A stretch of 27,983 bases of DNA from Anaerolineaceae bacterium UBA3924 (lineage in GTDB: Bacteria; Chloroflexota; Anaerolineae; Anaerolineales; Anaerolineaceae). Within the stretch, counting starts at the first letter, position 1. Every line of letters starts with the position of its first letter. Below the pieces are notes generated by a model that saw only the letters and a program-made list of their open reading frames with translations, did no database searches and was not told the DNA's origin. The stretch spans positions 39,754 to 67,736 of the forward strand of contig DGEO01000026.1 in the NCBI GenBank assembly GCA_002385985.1, written 5' to 3'. Positions 8,150 to 15,654 of the stretch are shown here, one piece after another. The position numbers and the translations under genes are program-made.

Positions 8150-8188
8150 AATCATCCTGAGTGTCATAAAAGCGATCACAGGATGATT
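8150..8188. promoter_or_regulatory. 10-bp inverted repeat between divergent oxidoreductase operon and pfkA
   Basis: AATCATCCTG (8150-8159) and CAGGATGATT (8179-8188) are perfect inverted copies separated by 19 bases. The pair lies upstream of both possible promoters: about 40 bases from the pfkA -10 and about 40 from the TAAAAT on the other strand. It could be an operator for a dimeric regulator or a hairpin. No regulator gene is adjacent. Confidence 0.45.
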
Positions 8189-8224
8189 CGTTCCTGATTG
8201 GCATGAGTTGGGGCAGGTGGATTG

Positions 8225-8233
8225 TGCTAGAAT
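8225..8233 (+). promoter_or_regulatory. Candidate extended -10 promoter of pfkA
   Basis: TGCTAGAAT matches the extended -10 pattern (TGnTATAAT) at five of six hexamer bases. It lies 46 bases before the pfkA ATG. No good -35 is present at 16-18 bases, which extended -10 promoters can tolerate. Confidence 0.4.
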
Positions 8234-8279
8234 CAACGGGATTATTCTACCCCTCGAAGGAATCATTGCAGGAGGAAAG

Positions 8280-9248
8280 ATGCGACGCATTGCTGTGCTG
8301 ACGAGCGGTGGTGATGCACCGGGTATGAACGCGGCCATCCGCGCAGTCGTACGCACCGGCATCAGTAAGGGTTGGGATGTTTTTGGCGTACGAGGCGGTT
8401 ATCAGGGTCTGATCGACGGGCGGTTGACCCCACTGGGCGCGCGGGATGTGGGCGGTATTATCCAGCGCGGGGGGACTATTCTTGGCTCCGCGCGCTCGGC
8501 GGAGTTTCGCACCGAAGCCGGACAGATCAAAGCCATTCGTTCGCTGAACGAGTTCGGCATCGACGGCCTGGTGGTCATCGGGGGCAACGGCTCGCAGACC
8601 GGCTCCTATGCGCTGCACCAGCACGGGTTCCCGGTGGTGGGCATCGCCTCGACGATTGACAACGACCTGTACGGCTCGGACATCACCATCGGTGTGGACA
8701 CGGCCCTGAACATTGCCCTGGAAGCTATCGACCGGTTGAAGATTACGGCTTCCTCGCACCAGCGCGCTTTCCTGATCGAGGTGATGGGGCGCAACTGCGG
8801 TTACCTGGCCCTGATGTCCGCGCTGGCAGGCGGCGCTGAAGCGGCGGTGATCCCGGAGATGGAAATCCCGCCGGAAGAGGTGGCTGAGACGCTGCAGCAG
8901 GCTTACCAGCGGGGCAAGGCCCACGCCATCGTCGTGGTGGCGGAAGGCGCTAAGAACAATGCCGAGAAGCTGAACGAGTACTTCCAGCAGCACCGTGAAC
9001 GGCTGGGCTTTGACCTGCGGGTGACCATCCTGGGGCATATCCAGCGAGGCGGCAACCCGGGCGCATTTGACCGCATTCTGGCCAGCCGGCTGGGCGCCGG
9101 GGCTGTGGAAGCGCTGGCGCGCGGTGAGTTCGGCGTGCTGGTGGGACAGATCGACGGCGATATCACCACCACACCGCTGAGTGAGGTGGTCTCCAACAAG
9201 AAGACGGTGGATATGGACCTGGTCAAGCTGGCCCAGATCCTTGATTAG
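8280..9248 (+). CDS. pfkA: 6-phosphofructokinase
   Basis: This 322-residue protein is a group-A phosphofructokinase of the usual bacterial length, converting fructose 6-phosphate to fructose 1,6-bisphosphate. It keeps the N-terminal TSGGDAPGMNAAIR, R72, the catalytic TIDND (D127), R162, MGRNCGY (R171) and the GHIQRGG near the C-terminus; numbering runs parallel to the E. coli enzyme through D129. Two phosphoryl-donor positions differ: the usual GGDGS is GGNGS (N103, G104), and the usual glycine before TIDND is S124. G104 favours ATP over pyrophosphate, but donor choice is not certain. The start at 8280 has a perfect GGAGG ribosome binding site 4 bases upstream. The gene is monocistronic with a strong terminator and is divergent from the oxidoreductase operon. 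Confidence 0.93.
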   Translation: MRRIAVLTSGGDAPGMNAAIRAVVRTGISKGWDVFGVRGGYQGLIDGRLTPLGARDVGGIIQRGGTILGSARSAEFRTEAGQIKAIRSLNEFGIDGLVVIGGNGSQTGSYALHQHGFPVVGIASTIDNDLYGSDITIGVDTALNIALEAIDRLKITASSHQRAFLIEVMGRNCGYLALMSALAGGAEAAVIPEMEIPPEEVAETLQQAYQRGKAHAIVVVAEGAKNNAEKLNEYFQQHRERLGFDLRVTILGHIQRGGNPGAFDRILASRLGAGAVEALARGEFGVLVGQIDGDITTTPLSEVVSNKKTVDMDLVKLAQILD

Positions 9249-9265
9249 CCAGACGGATTATTCAG

Positions 9266-9296
9266 AAAGGAGCCAGCACGATGCTGGCTCCTTTTT
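9266..9296 (+). terminator. Intrinsic terminator of pfkA
   Basis: A 13-bp perfect stem (9266-9278 / 9282-9294, AAAGGAGCCAGCA and complement) with a 3-base loop is followed by TTTTTCTTT. It begins 18 bases after the pfkA stop. The A-run on the far side means it may also stop prfB transcription coming from the other strand. Confidence 0.9.
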
Positions 9297-9315
9297 CTTT
9301 GGCAAGAGTAAGTAG

Positions 9316-10396
9316 TTATGCGGCGCGCAGATAAGCTTCGATGAAGCTGTCGATTTCACCGTCCAGGACGGCCTGCGTGTTGCCGACTTCGTGACCGGTA
9401 CGGTGGTCCTTGACCATCTGGTAAGGGTGCAGCACGTAAGAGCGAATCTGCGAGCCCCATTCCGCCTTCTGGTACTCGCCGCGCAGGTCAGCCATCTGCT
9501 TTGCCATTTCCTGCTGGCGCAGTTCCAGCAGGCGGGCACGCAGCACGCGCATAGCGTTCTCGCGGTTCTGCATCTGCGAGCGCTCGTTCTGGCAGGTGAC
9601 CACAATTCCGGTCGGGATATGGTGGATGCGGATGGCGGTGGCGTTCTTTTGTACGTTCTGGCCGCCGGCTCCAGAGGACTTGTAGATGTCGATTTTCAGG
9701 TCGTTGGGGTCGATCTGGATGCTGTCATCGCCGTTCGCCAGGTCCGGCAGCACCTCGACCTGAGCGAAAGAGGTGTGGCGCCGGTGGGCTGAATCGAACG
9801 GGGACAGGCGGACCAGGCGGTGAACGCCTTTTTCCGGGCGCAGGTAACCGTAGGCGTAGCGGCCGTTGACCGCGATGGTCACGCTCTTGATCCCGGCTTC
9901 TTCGCCTTCGGTGCGGTCCAGCACTTCTACGTCGTAATTGCTGCGCTCCGCCCAGCGCAGGTACATACGCTCGAGCATTGCGGCCCAGTCCTGGGAATCC
10001 GTCCCGCCTGCGCCGGAGTTGATGGTCAGCAGCGCATTACCGGAATCATATGGCCCGGACAGGAGAGCGTTCAGCTCCCTCTGGTCCAGCTCCCTGCCGA
10101 TGCGGTCCAACTCCTCCTCCAGCTCCGGGCGCATGGATTCGTCGTCCAGCTCGGCCAGCTCGAGGACGTCTTGGATACGCTGGCGCAGCTTGCTCCAGCC
10201 TTCGATCTCATCCCGCAGGCCGGCCAGCTGCTTCATCAACGCCTGCCCGGCGGCAGGGTCTTCCCAGAGGGTCGGGTCTTCAGATTTCTTCTGTAATTCC
10301 GCCAGTTGAGCTTCCTGTCTGGCGAAGTCAAAGATGCTCCAGGGAGGCGTGGAGTCTTGTGGCGTATTCTTTCGCGCGGTCGATCAGGTCTTGCAT
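9316..10396 (-). CDS. prfB: Peptide chain release factor 2 (programmed +1 frameshift)
   Basis: RF2 recognises UGA and UAA and triggers peptide release on the ribosome. The full product of 359 residues is read in two frames: 22 codons from ATG at 10396 (GGAGG 4 bases upstream) to CTT, then a +1 shift over an in-frame TGA (10328-10330) into a frame running to TAA at 9316. The SPF stop-codon recognition tripeptide (198-200) and the GGQ catalytic motif (244-246) are present. The main frame from 10239 alone gives only 307 residues and lacks the N-terminal helices, so annotating without the shift would truncate the protein. The gene starts 18 bases after the ftsY stop, and the two probably share a transcript. 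Confidence 0.95.
10327..10340 (-). promoter_or_regulatory. prfB +1 frameshift signal
   Basis: On the minus strand the bases read GGAG-CAT-CTTTGAC: an internal Shine-Dalgarno-like GGAG (10337-10340) three bases before the slippery CTT (10331-10333), then the TGA stop and C. This is the same spacing and CTTTGAC core as the classic RF2 autoregulatory site. Low RF2 slows reading of TGA, ribosomes slip, and more RF2 is made. Confidence 0.92.
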
Positions 10397-10414
10397 TATG
10401 CCTCCGATAACGGT

Positions 10415-11329
10415 TTATTTCACTCCCAGGATGCCTTCCACAAAGGCATCGCGGTTAAATCTCTGCAGATCGTCGGGCTGTTCACCCAGGCCGGCGAACA
10501 GAATGGGCAGGCCCAGCTCACGTTTGATGGCAAATGCCATTCCGCCTTTGGCGGAGGAATCCAGCTTCGCCAGGATCACCCCGTCTACATGCACGGCTTC
10601 CTTGAAGGCCTTGGCCTGCTGCAGCGCATTCTGACCCGTCGTGGCGTCCAGAACCAGCCAGACGGCATGCGGCGCGCCGGGCATGGCCTTGCCGGCCACG
10701 CGGTGAACTTTCTTCAACTCTTCCATCAGGTTGTAGCGGGTGTGCAGGCGGCCGGCGGTGTCCACCAGAACGATGTCTGCGCCGCGGGCGATGGCCGCCT
10801 GAATGCCGTCATAAGTCACCGCGCCGGGGTCGCCGCCCTGCTGACCGGCGATGACGGGCAGATTGAGGCGCTCCCCCCAGATTTCCAGCTGGTCCACAGC
10901 GGCGGCGCGGAAGGTATCCCCGGCAACCAGCAGAACGCGCTTCCCCTGCCGTGAGAAGAGCTTGCCCAGCTTGGCGATGGTGGTGGTCTTTCCGGAACCG
11001 TTCACCCCGACAATCAAGATCACCATCGGATTGGCAACATCCAGTTTCAGCTGCGGCGGTTCGTCCAGGCGGGCGACCAGTTCATCCTTAAGCGCCTGCT
11101 CCAGCTCGGCCGTAGTGACCATGCCTTCGTTGAACGCCCGGTCCTGCAGCGACTGGATCACCGCCAGGGTGGTCTCAACGCCCAGGTCCGCCTGGATGAG
11201 CAGCGCGTCCAGTTCATCCCAGGTGTCCTCGGTGATAGTGGTCGCGCCGAACATGGTTGCGATGCGCCCGAAGTACACTTTTCTGGTGCGCTCCAGGCCC
11301 TGTATCCACTTGTTGAAGATGTTGTCCAT
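10415..11329 (-). CDS. ftsY: Signal recognition particle receptor FtsY
   Basis: This 304-residue SRP GTPase receives ribosome-SRP complexes at the membrane for cotranslational insertion. It consists of the N (about 1-95) and G domains only and lacks the long acidic A domain of E. coli FtsY. The GTPase motifs are GVNGSGKT (108-115), DTFRAAA (138-144), DTAGR (190-194) and AKLD (254-257, where TKLD is usual). The C-terminal GLGEQPDDLQRF is characteristic of FtsY. The ATG at 11329 has no ribosome binding site, but an extended -10 promoter ends 8 bases before it, so a leaderless mRNA is likely. It is followed closely by prfB and preceded by rlmN (28-base gap). Confidence 0.95.
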   Translation of the reverse strand: MDNIFNKWIQGLERTRKVYFGRIATMFGATTITEDTWDELDALLIQADLGVETTLAVIQSLQDRAFNEGMVTTAELEQALKDELVARLDEPPQLKLDVANPMVILIVGVNGSGKTTTIAKLGKLFSRQGKRVLLVAGDTFRAAAVDQLEIWGERLNLPVIAGQQGGDPGAVTYDGIQAAIARGADIVLVDTAGRLHTRYNLMEELKKVHRVAGKAMPGAPHAVWLVLDATTGQNALQQAKAFKEAVHVDGVILAKLDSSAKGGMAFAIKRELGLPILFAGLGEQPDDLQRFNRDAFVEGILGVK

Positions 11330-11337
11330 AGGCTGAA

Positions 11338-11346
11338 ATTATATCA
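11338..11346 (-). promoter_or_regulatory. Extended -10 promoter directly before ftsY
   Basis: The minus strand reads TGATATAAT, a perfect TGnTATAAT element, with 8 bases between its end and the ftsY ATG. The expected transcription start falls at or within 1-2 bases of the ATG. No -35 match is seen, and the -35 region would lie in the rlmN stop region. Confidence 0.6.
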
Positions 11347-11357
11347 TGGGAGGTGGA

Positions 11358-12422
11358 CTATCCGCCCGCTTCAGTCGCCAGCTGGCCGCAGCCTGCCTGG
11401 ATATCCATGCCCCGGCGCATACGGATAGTGGCGGGGATGCCGGCCCTCTCCAGCACACCGGCGAAGGCCTCCACCCGCTCTCGCGGGCTGCCCTGACCGG
11501 CGTACTTCTGGGTCGGGTTGAGAGGGATCAGGTTCACATGGCACAGCAGGCCTTTGAGCAGCGCCGCCAGCCGGCGGGCTTCATCGATGGTGTCATTTTC
11601 ACCGGCGATCAGCGCCCACTCGAAGGTGACACGCCGGCCGGTGATTTCCACGTACTCCCGGCAGGCCTGGATCAGCTCGTCGATGGGGTATTTGCGGTTG
11701 ACCGGCATCAGCGCGGAGCGGCGCTCATCCTCCGCCGCATGCAGGCTGATGGCCAGGTTCACCTGACGCTTTTCGGCAGCGAACTTGCGGATCATGGGCA
11801 CCAGCCCGACGGTGGAAATGGTGAACCGCCGCGCGCCCATATTGAAGCCTTCGGGATCGTTCAGGCGGTCAATGGCCGCCATCACATTGGCGTAGTTGTG
11901 AAAAGGCTCGCCCATGCCCATAAGCACCACATTGGTGACGTCCAGACCCTCATCGCGAAGCATGCGGGCGTAGTAGAGCACCTGCTCGACGATTTCTCCG
12001 CTGGACAGGTTGCGCTTGAAGCCCATCTGCCCGGTGGCGCAGAAGACGCAGCCCATAGCGCAGCCGGCCTGCGATGAGATGCACAGCGTGCGGCGGCGGT
12101 CATAGCGCATCAGCACGGCTTCGATGGCCTTCTGGTCCGGCAGCCAGAACAGGGTTTTGGTGGTCTCCTGGTCGGCGGAGTTCAGTATCCGGCCGGGCTG
12201 CAGGGCGCTGAAGGTGAAGTCTTCAGCCAGCTTTTCGCGCAGGGGCTTTGGCAGCACCGTGAATTCTTCAGCCGAATCCCAGAGGTTCTGGTACAGCCCC
12301 TGCCAGATCTGGCCGGCACGGTACTTCGGCTGTCCGGCTGCCAGCACCCACTCCAGCAGGGCGGACTTGTCCAGATCGTATATCAGTACGGGTTTGTCGT
12401 TCTTCGTCATACCTGTAAGCAT
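11358..12422 (-). CDS. rlmN: Dual-specificity 23S rRNA/tRNA adenosine-C2 methyltransferase RlmN
   Basis: This 354-residue radical SAM enzyme methylates C2 of A2503 in 23S rRNA and A37 in some tRNAs. The cluster cysteines are C121, C125 and C128 (CAMGCVFC), and the two mechanistic cysteines are present as C114 (in TLC) and C345 (in GCGQL). LMGMGEPFHNY and the ISLHA segment are also family hallmarks. The first ATG (12422) overlaps the stop of the upstream HAD gene (TAATG), suggesting reinitiation. An in-frame ATG at 12410 would give an N-terminus closer to family length. Neither has a good Shine-Dalgarno. Confidence 0.93.
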   Translation of the reverse strand: MLTGMTKNDKPVLIYDLDKSALLEWVLAAGQPKYRAGQIWQGLYQNLWDSAEEFTVLPKPLREKLAEDFTFSALQPGRILNSADQETTKTLFWLPDQKAIEAVLMRYDRRRTLCISSQAGCAMGCVFCATGQMGFKRNLSSGEIVEQVLYYARMLRDEGLDVTNVVLMGMGEPFHNYANVMAAIDRLNDPEGFNMGARRFTISTVGLVPMIRKFAAEKRQVNLAISLHAAEDERRSALMPVNRKYPIDELIQACREYVEITGRRVTFEWALIAGENDTIDEARRLAALLKGLLCHVNLIPLNPTQKYAGQGSPRERVEAFAGVLERAGIPATIRMRRGMDIQAGCGQLATEAGG

Positions 12423-13210
12423 TATCCAATAATTAACTGGCTGAGCGATTCAGCCACCAGGGTCGGCGGGGGATCCCAGCGAGCTGCTTCCTCCGCTGTG
12501 CTGACGCCGGTCAATACCAGCGCGGTCTGGCAGCCGACCCGCTGCCCGCCGAGGATGTCGGTATCCAGACGGTCACCGATCATCAGGGTTTCTTCCGGAC
12601 GGGTACCCAGGCGCTCCAAAGCCAGCTGGAACAGGGCCGGGGAGGGCTTGCCTGCGATAACGGGTTTTCGCCCGCTGGCCGCCTCGATGGCAGCCAGGAT
12701 GGTGCCGGAACCGGGGATCTCACCTTCTGCGGCGGGGTAGGTCAGGTCGGGGTTGCTGCCGATGAACGGCACCCCCGAGCGGACCAGCAGCGATGCGCGG
12801 GACAGCTTTTCGTAGGTGATGGTGCGGTCCAGTCCGGCGACCACGGCCAGTACGCTGCCGTTGTCGGTGTGGGGGTACCCCATCTTGCGCAGCGGTTCCA
12901 TCAGGGCGGCTTCGCCCACCACGTAGATCGGCCCGCCGGCGGGAAACCGCTGCCGCAGGAGGAACCCGACGGCCATCGGGGAGGTGATGATGTTTTCCAG
13001 CGGGAAATCCACCCCAAACCCAAGAAGTTTTTTCTGCACGACTTCGGGGAACCGGGTGGCATTGTTGCTCAACAGCGCAACCTTCAGGTTCAGCTCGCGG
13101 ATGCGGGCAAAGATTGCCGGCAGGTCGCCCAGCGGCTGGTTGTCACGCCAGAGGACGCCGTCCAGATCCATGATCAGGCCCCGTACGGGGGGATTCAACT
13201 GCGAAAGCAT
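12422..13210 (-). CDS. HAD-IIA family (NagD/phosphoglycolate phosphatase-like) sugar phosphatase
   Basis: This 262-residue protein has motif I MDLDGVLW (D15, D17), motif II LLSNNATR, the large C2 cap between motifs II and III that marks HAD-IIA, motif III lysine in VIAGKPSP, and motif IV MIGDRLDTDILGGQRVG. The family dephosphorylates small phosphorylated metabolites (p-nitrophenyl phosphate, phosphoglycolate, UMP and others). The physiological substrate here is unknown. The ATG has GGAG 9 bases upstream. It sits between clpP and rlmN and overlaps the rlmN start by one base, so it is likely cotranscribed with rlmN. Confidence 0.88.
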   Translation of the reverse strand: MLSQLNPPVRGLIMDLDGVLWRDNQPLGDLPAIFARIRELNLKVALLSNNATRFPEVVQKKLLGFGVDFPLENIITSPMAVGFLLRQRFPAGGPIYVVGEAALMEPLRKMGYPHTDNGSVLAVVAGLDRTITYEKLSRASLLVRSGVPFIGSNPDLTYPAAEGEIPGSGTILAAIEAASGRKPVIAGKPSPALFQLALERLGTRPEETLMIGDRLDTDILGGQRVGCQTALVLTGVSTAEEAARWDPPPTLVAESLSQLIIG

Positions 13211-13230
13211 TTACCAGAACTCCACAAAAG

Positions 13231-13261
13231 CAACCGGATAGCCTTTGGAACTATCCGGTTG
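13231..13261 (-). terminator. Hairpin terminator after clpP
   Basis: A perfect 11-bp inverted repeat (CAACCGGATAG / CTATCCGGTTG) with a 9-base loop is followed on the minus strand by CTTTTG. It lies 28 bases beyond the clpP stop and just before the HAD-IIA ribosome binding site. It probably reduces readthrough from tig-clpP into the downstream genes. Confidence 0.65.
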
Positions 13262-13289
13262 TCAAGGTGCTGTGATGATGGGGAGAAGG

Positions 13290-13895
13290 TCACTTCTCCG
13301 GCGGTTTGAGAACCTGGTCCACCAGGCCGTAGCTCACCGCCTGGTCGGCGCTCAGGTAGAAGTCACGGTTGGTGTCCCGCTCGATGACTTCGATCGGCTG
13401 GCCGGTGTTCTCAGCCAGGATTTCGTTCAGACGCTGCTTTAGGCGCAGGATTTCCTTGGCCTGGATCTCGATGTCCGTCGCCTGACCCTGCGCACCGCCC
13501 AGCGGCTGGTGCATGTGGATCGTGGCGTGCGGCAGAGCGTAGCGCTGGCCTCTGGTTCCAGAGGACAGCAGCACCGTGCCGAAGGAGGCCGTCACGCCGA
13601 CCGCCACCGTACTGATCTTGTTCGGGATCATCTGCATCGTGTCGTAGATGGCCATACCCGCGTAGATTTGCCCGCCCGGGCTGTTGATGTACATCTGAAT
13701 GCCCTTGTCCGGGTCCTCGCGGCTGAGGTACAGCAGCTGCGCCACGACGATATTGGCGATCTGGTCGTTGATCGGCGTCCCAACGAAGATGATGCGCTCT
13801 TTGAGCAGCAGTGAGTAGATATCGTAGGCCCGTTCACCCCGACCGGTTGTTTCAATGACCATCGGGATAACCGACTCAAACGAAGGTATAGACAT
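13290..13895 (-). CDS. clpP: ATP-dependent Clp protease proteolytic subunit
   Basis: This 201-residue serine protease subunit forms the tetradecameric chamber used by ClpX/ClpA/ClpC unfoldases. The catalytic residues are S104 (in TASFG, where ASMG is usual), H129 (in IHMHQP) and an aspartate in the RDTNRDF segment, probably D178. The N-terminus (PSFESVIPMVIETT...RAYDIYSLLLKERIIF) is that of a normal full ClpP without a long propeptide. GGGAGG precedes the ATG. The gene follows tig by 32 bases, the common tig-clpP arrangement, but clpX is not next; a HAD gene is. A hairpin terminator follows. Confidence 0.96.
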   Translation of the reverse strand: MSIPSFESVIPMVIETTGRGERAYDIYSLLLKERIIFVGTPINDQIANIVVAQLLYLSREDPDKGIQMYINSPGGQIYAGMAIYDTMQMIPNKISTVAVGVTASFGTVLLSSGTRGQRYALPHATIHMHQPLGGAQGQATDIEIQAKEILRLKQRLNEILAENTGQPIEVIERDTNRDFYLSADQAVSYGLVDQVLKPPEK

Positions 13896-13927
13896 GGTCC
13901 CTCCCAGTATCTATCCTGAGGAGGTGG

Positions 13928-15367
13928 TTACTCCTCAGCCTGTTCTGATTTCGGGGACTCTTCAGCCACGGCTTCGTCGGTCGCAGGGGCTTCCGGCACT
14001 TCAGCAGGCTCGGCGGCTGCCTCTGCTTCTTCTACCTTATCAGCCTGACCGGTGGCAATGGCTTTGAGTCGATCAATTACACGTTCATTATAGACGCGAT
14101 TGATCTGATTGTAGGTGACCGCATTGAGGGCCTCTTTGGAAATTCGGTCCTTGCGTCCCTTGCGCGGCAGGCTCTGCGCCATTTCCTGGGCGCTGCTGAT
14201 GACACGGTTCATGTCCTCGGTGGACAGTTCAATCTTCTCATCCTGAGCGAACTGGTCAATCACCAGCGAGCGTTCCAGGCGCTTGCGGGCGGCCGGTTCG
14301 ATTTCTTCCTTCATGTACGTTTCACGGTCCTTGCCGACGTACTTGAGGAAGGCTTCGAAGTCGAGCCCCTGGCGTGCCAGATCCTGCTGCAGATGCTCCA
14401 GGACGTGGTTTTTCTCATCCTCGAGGTAGTGAGGCGGATAAGAGATGGTCGAGGCTTCGACCAGTTTGTCCACCAGCTGGTTGTAATAGTCGCGCTCGTA
14501 ATCCGCCACCGCGTTCTCTTCCATCTGGCTGCGAACCACTTTGCGGACGTCTTCCAGGGTCTCGAAATCGCCCAGTGATTTGGCGAACTCGTCGTCGATC
14601 TCGGGCATCTTCAAGGCCTTGATGCTCTGGACGGACACCTTGAACTCGACCTCTTTGCCGCGCAGGGCCTCGTCCTCGTCGTCCTCGGCGAAGGTGTGCA
14701 GGATGGTCTTTTCATCGCCTTCAGAGAGGCCGATCAGGTTCTCATCGAAGCCAACGTAGGGCCAGTCCCGCTCAACGGTGTCGTCACCAATCAGGAACTG
14801 GGCCGGGCGCTCGGGGAACACGACGGCGTCTTCACCCTCGGCGGGATTGGACAGCTGGCCGCTGAGCATCACGTACACCAGGTCACCCTTCTCAGCGGGG
14901 CGGCCTTCGACCGGTTCGGCCGTGGCGTAGTTGCGCTGCATGCGCTTGAAGAAGGCGTCAATCTCCTCATCGCTCACGGTGGGAGGTTCGTAGGGCAGCC
15001 GGATGGAATGGTAATCACCCAGCTTCACCTCGGGGCGCAGGGGCACTACGAAGGCGAATTTCGGCGGGTCGAGGCTGATGACCTCTTCCAGCGTACCCGG
15101 GCCGGAAGGCTCCACATTGGCTTCTTCCAGCACTTTGGCGTAGTGATCGTCGACGATCATTTCCACAGCCTGCTGCTGGATGGCTTCTTCACCGATCATG
15201 CGGCGGATGAGATCGATGGGCGCCTTGCCGGGGCGGAAACCCGGTACGCGGGTCTCGCGGGAAAGCTTGCGGGCGGCCCGGCGGCTGTAATCCTCCAGGG
15301 TTTCGGCATCGAACTCGGCGATAATCTTGACCTGACGGTCCTCTAAGGGTTGGGTTTCGATCTTCAA
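13928..15367 (-). CDS. tig: Trigger factor (ribosome-associated chaperone / peptidyl-prolyl isomerase)
   Basis: Trigger factor binds near the ribosome exit tunnel and shields nascent chains. The 479-residue protein shows the ribosome-binding signature GFRPGKAP (43-50), a central FKBP-like domain (about 155-245) and a long helical C-terminal chaperone region. It ends in an acidic, alanine/glutamate-rich tail of about 45 residues that is longer than usual. The start is a TTG at 15367, chosen because AGGAAG lies 6 bases upstream and the N-terminus (KIETQPLEDRQ) matches the family. An earlier in-frame TTG at 15382 has no ribosome binding site. It begins 40 bases after tRNA-Leu with no terminator between, so transcription of the tRNA may run into tig. 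Confidence 0.93.
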   Translation of the reverse strand: MKIETQPLEDRQVKIIAEFDAETLEDYSRRAARKLSRETRVPGFRPGKAPIDLIRRMIGEEAIQQQAVEMIVDDHYAKVLEEANVEPSGPGTLEEVISLDPPKFAFVVPLRPEVKLGDYHSIRLPYEPPTVSDEEIDAFFKRMQRNYATAEPVEGRPAEKGDLVYVMLSGQLSNPAEGEDAVVFPERPAQFLIGDDTVERDWPYVGFDENLIGLSEGDEKTILHTFAEDDEDEALRGKEVEFKVSVQSIKALKMPEIDDEFAKSLGDFETLEDVRKVVRSQMEENAVADYERDYYNQLVDKLVEASTISYPPHYLEDEKNHVLEHLQQDLARQGLDFEAFLKYVGKDRETYMKEEIEPAARKRLERSLVIDQFAQDEKIELSTEDMNRVISSAQEMAQSLPRKGRKDRISKEALNAVTYNQINRVYNERVIDRLKAIATGQADKVEEAEAAAEPAEVPEAPATDEAVAEESPKSEQAEE

Positions 15368-15407
15368 GGCTTTCTTCCTCAATAGATAGTAAAGTCTTCT
15401 GTATCTG

Positions 15408-15489
15408 TGGGGATGGAGGGACTCGAACCCTCACGCCTTTCGACACATGATCCTAAGTCATGCCTGTCTGCCAGTTCCAGCACATCCCC
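15408..15489 (-). tRNA. trnL-UAG: tRNA-Leu(UAG)
   Basis: An 82-base tRNA folds on the minus strand with acceptor stem GGGGATG/CATCCCC, anticodon stem CATGA/TCATG with loop CTTAGGA (anticodon TAG), a long variable arm (TGTCGAAAGGCGT) as expected for leucine, and T arm GAGGG-TTCGAGT-CCCTC. The discriminator base is A. CCA is not encoded (ACA follows), so it must be added after transcription. Confidence 0.95.
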
Positions 15490-15500
15490 AAAGACACGCC

Positions 15501-15531
15501 ATTATACCATAACGTCTCGAGAAAGACGCAA
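15501..15531 (-). promoter_or_regulatory. Promoter of tRNA-Leu (and probably tig-clpP)
   Basis: On the minus strand a perfect TATAAT (15501-15506) is preceded by TGG, giving an extended -10. The best -35 is a weak TTGCGT (15526-15531) at 19 bases. The expected start lies a few bases before the tRNA 5' end. A second TATAAT on the same strand at 15567-15572 could be an additional promoter. Confidence 0.6.
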
Positions 15532-15610
15532 CGTCCAACGAAGCGCAGGGTATGCGCCCGGACCCTATTATAAGGCGTGCATCCGGGCGGGAAGAAGGGT
15601 GAAACTGAAG

Positions 15611-15616
15611 TATAAT
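15611..15616 (+). promoter_or_regulatory. Candidate -10 box of the 138-residue unknown gene
   Basis: A perfect TATAAT lies 39 bases before the TTG start on the plus strand. No clear -35 is found at the right distance. Confidence 0.4.
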
Positions 15617-15654
15617 CGCCCTCGTTTGAGTTACCATCTGCTCTGGAGGATGCA

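Noticed and set aside
8075..8362. N-terminal extension of the 695-residue oxidoreductase over the pfkA 5' region
   Set aside because: The extra 96 residues would overlap the pfkA promoter and first codons, contain no family sequence, and have no ribosome binding site; a good one precedes 8074.
10239..10396. prfB as a broken gene because of an in-frame TGA
   Set aside because: The TGA lies in the exact CTTTGAC recoding context with an internal Shine-Dalgarno, so it is programmed frameshifting and not a mutation.
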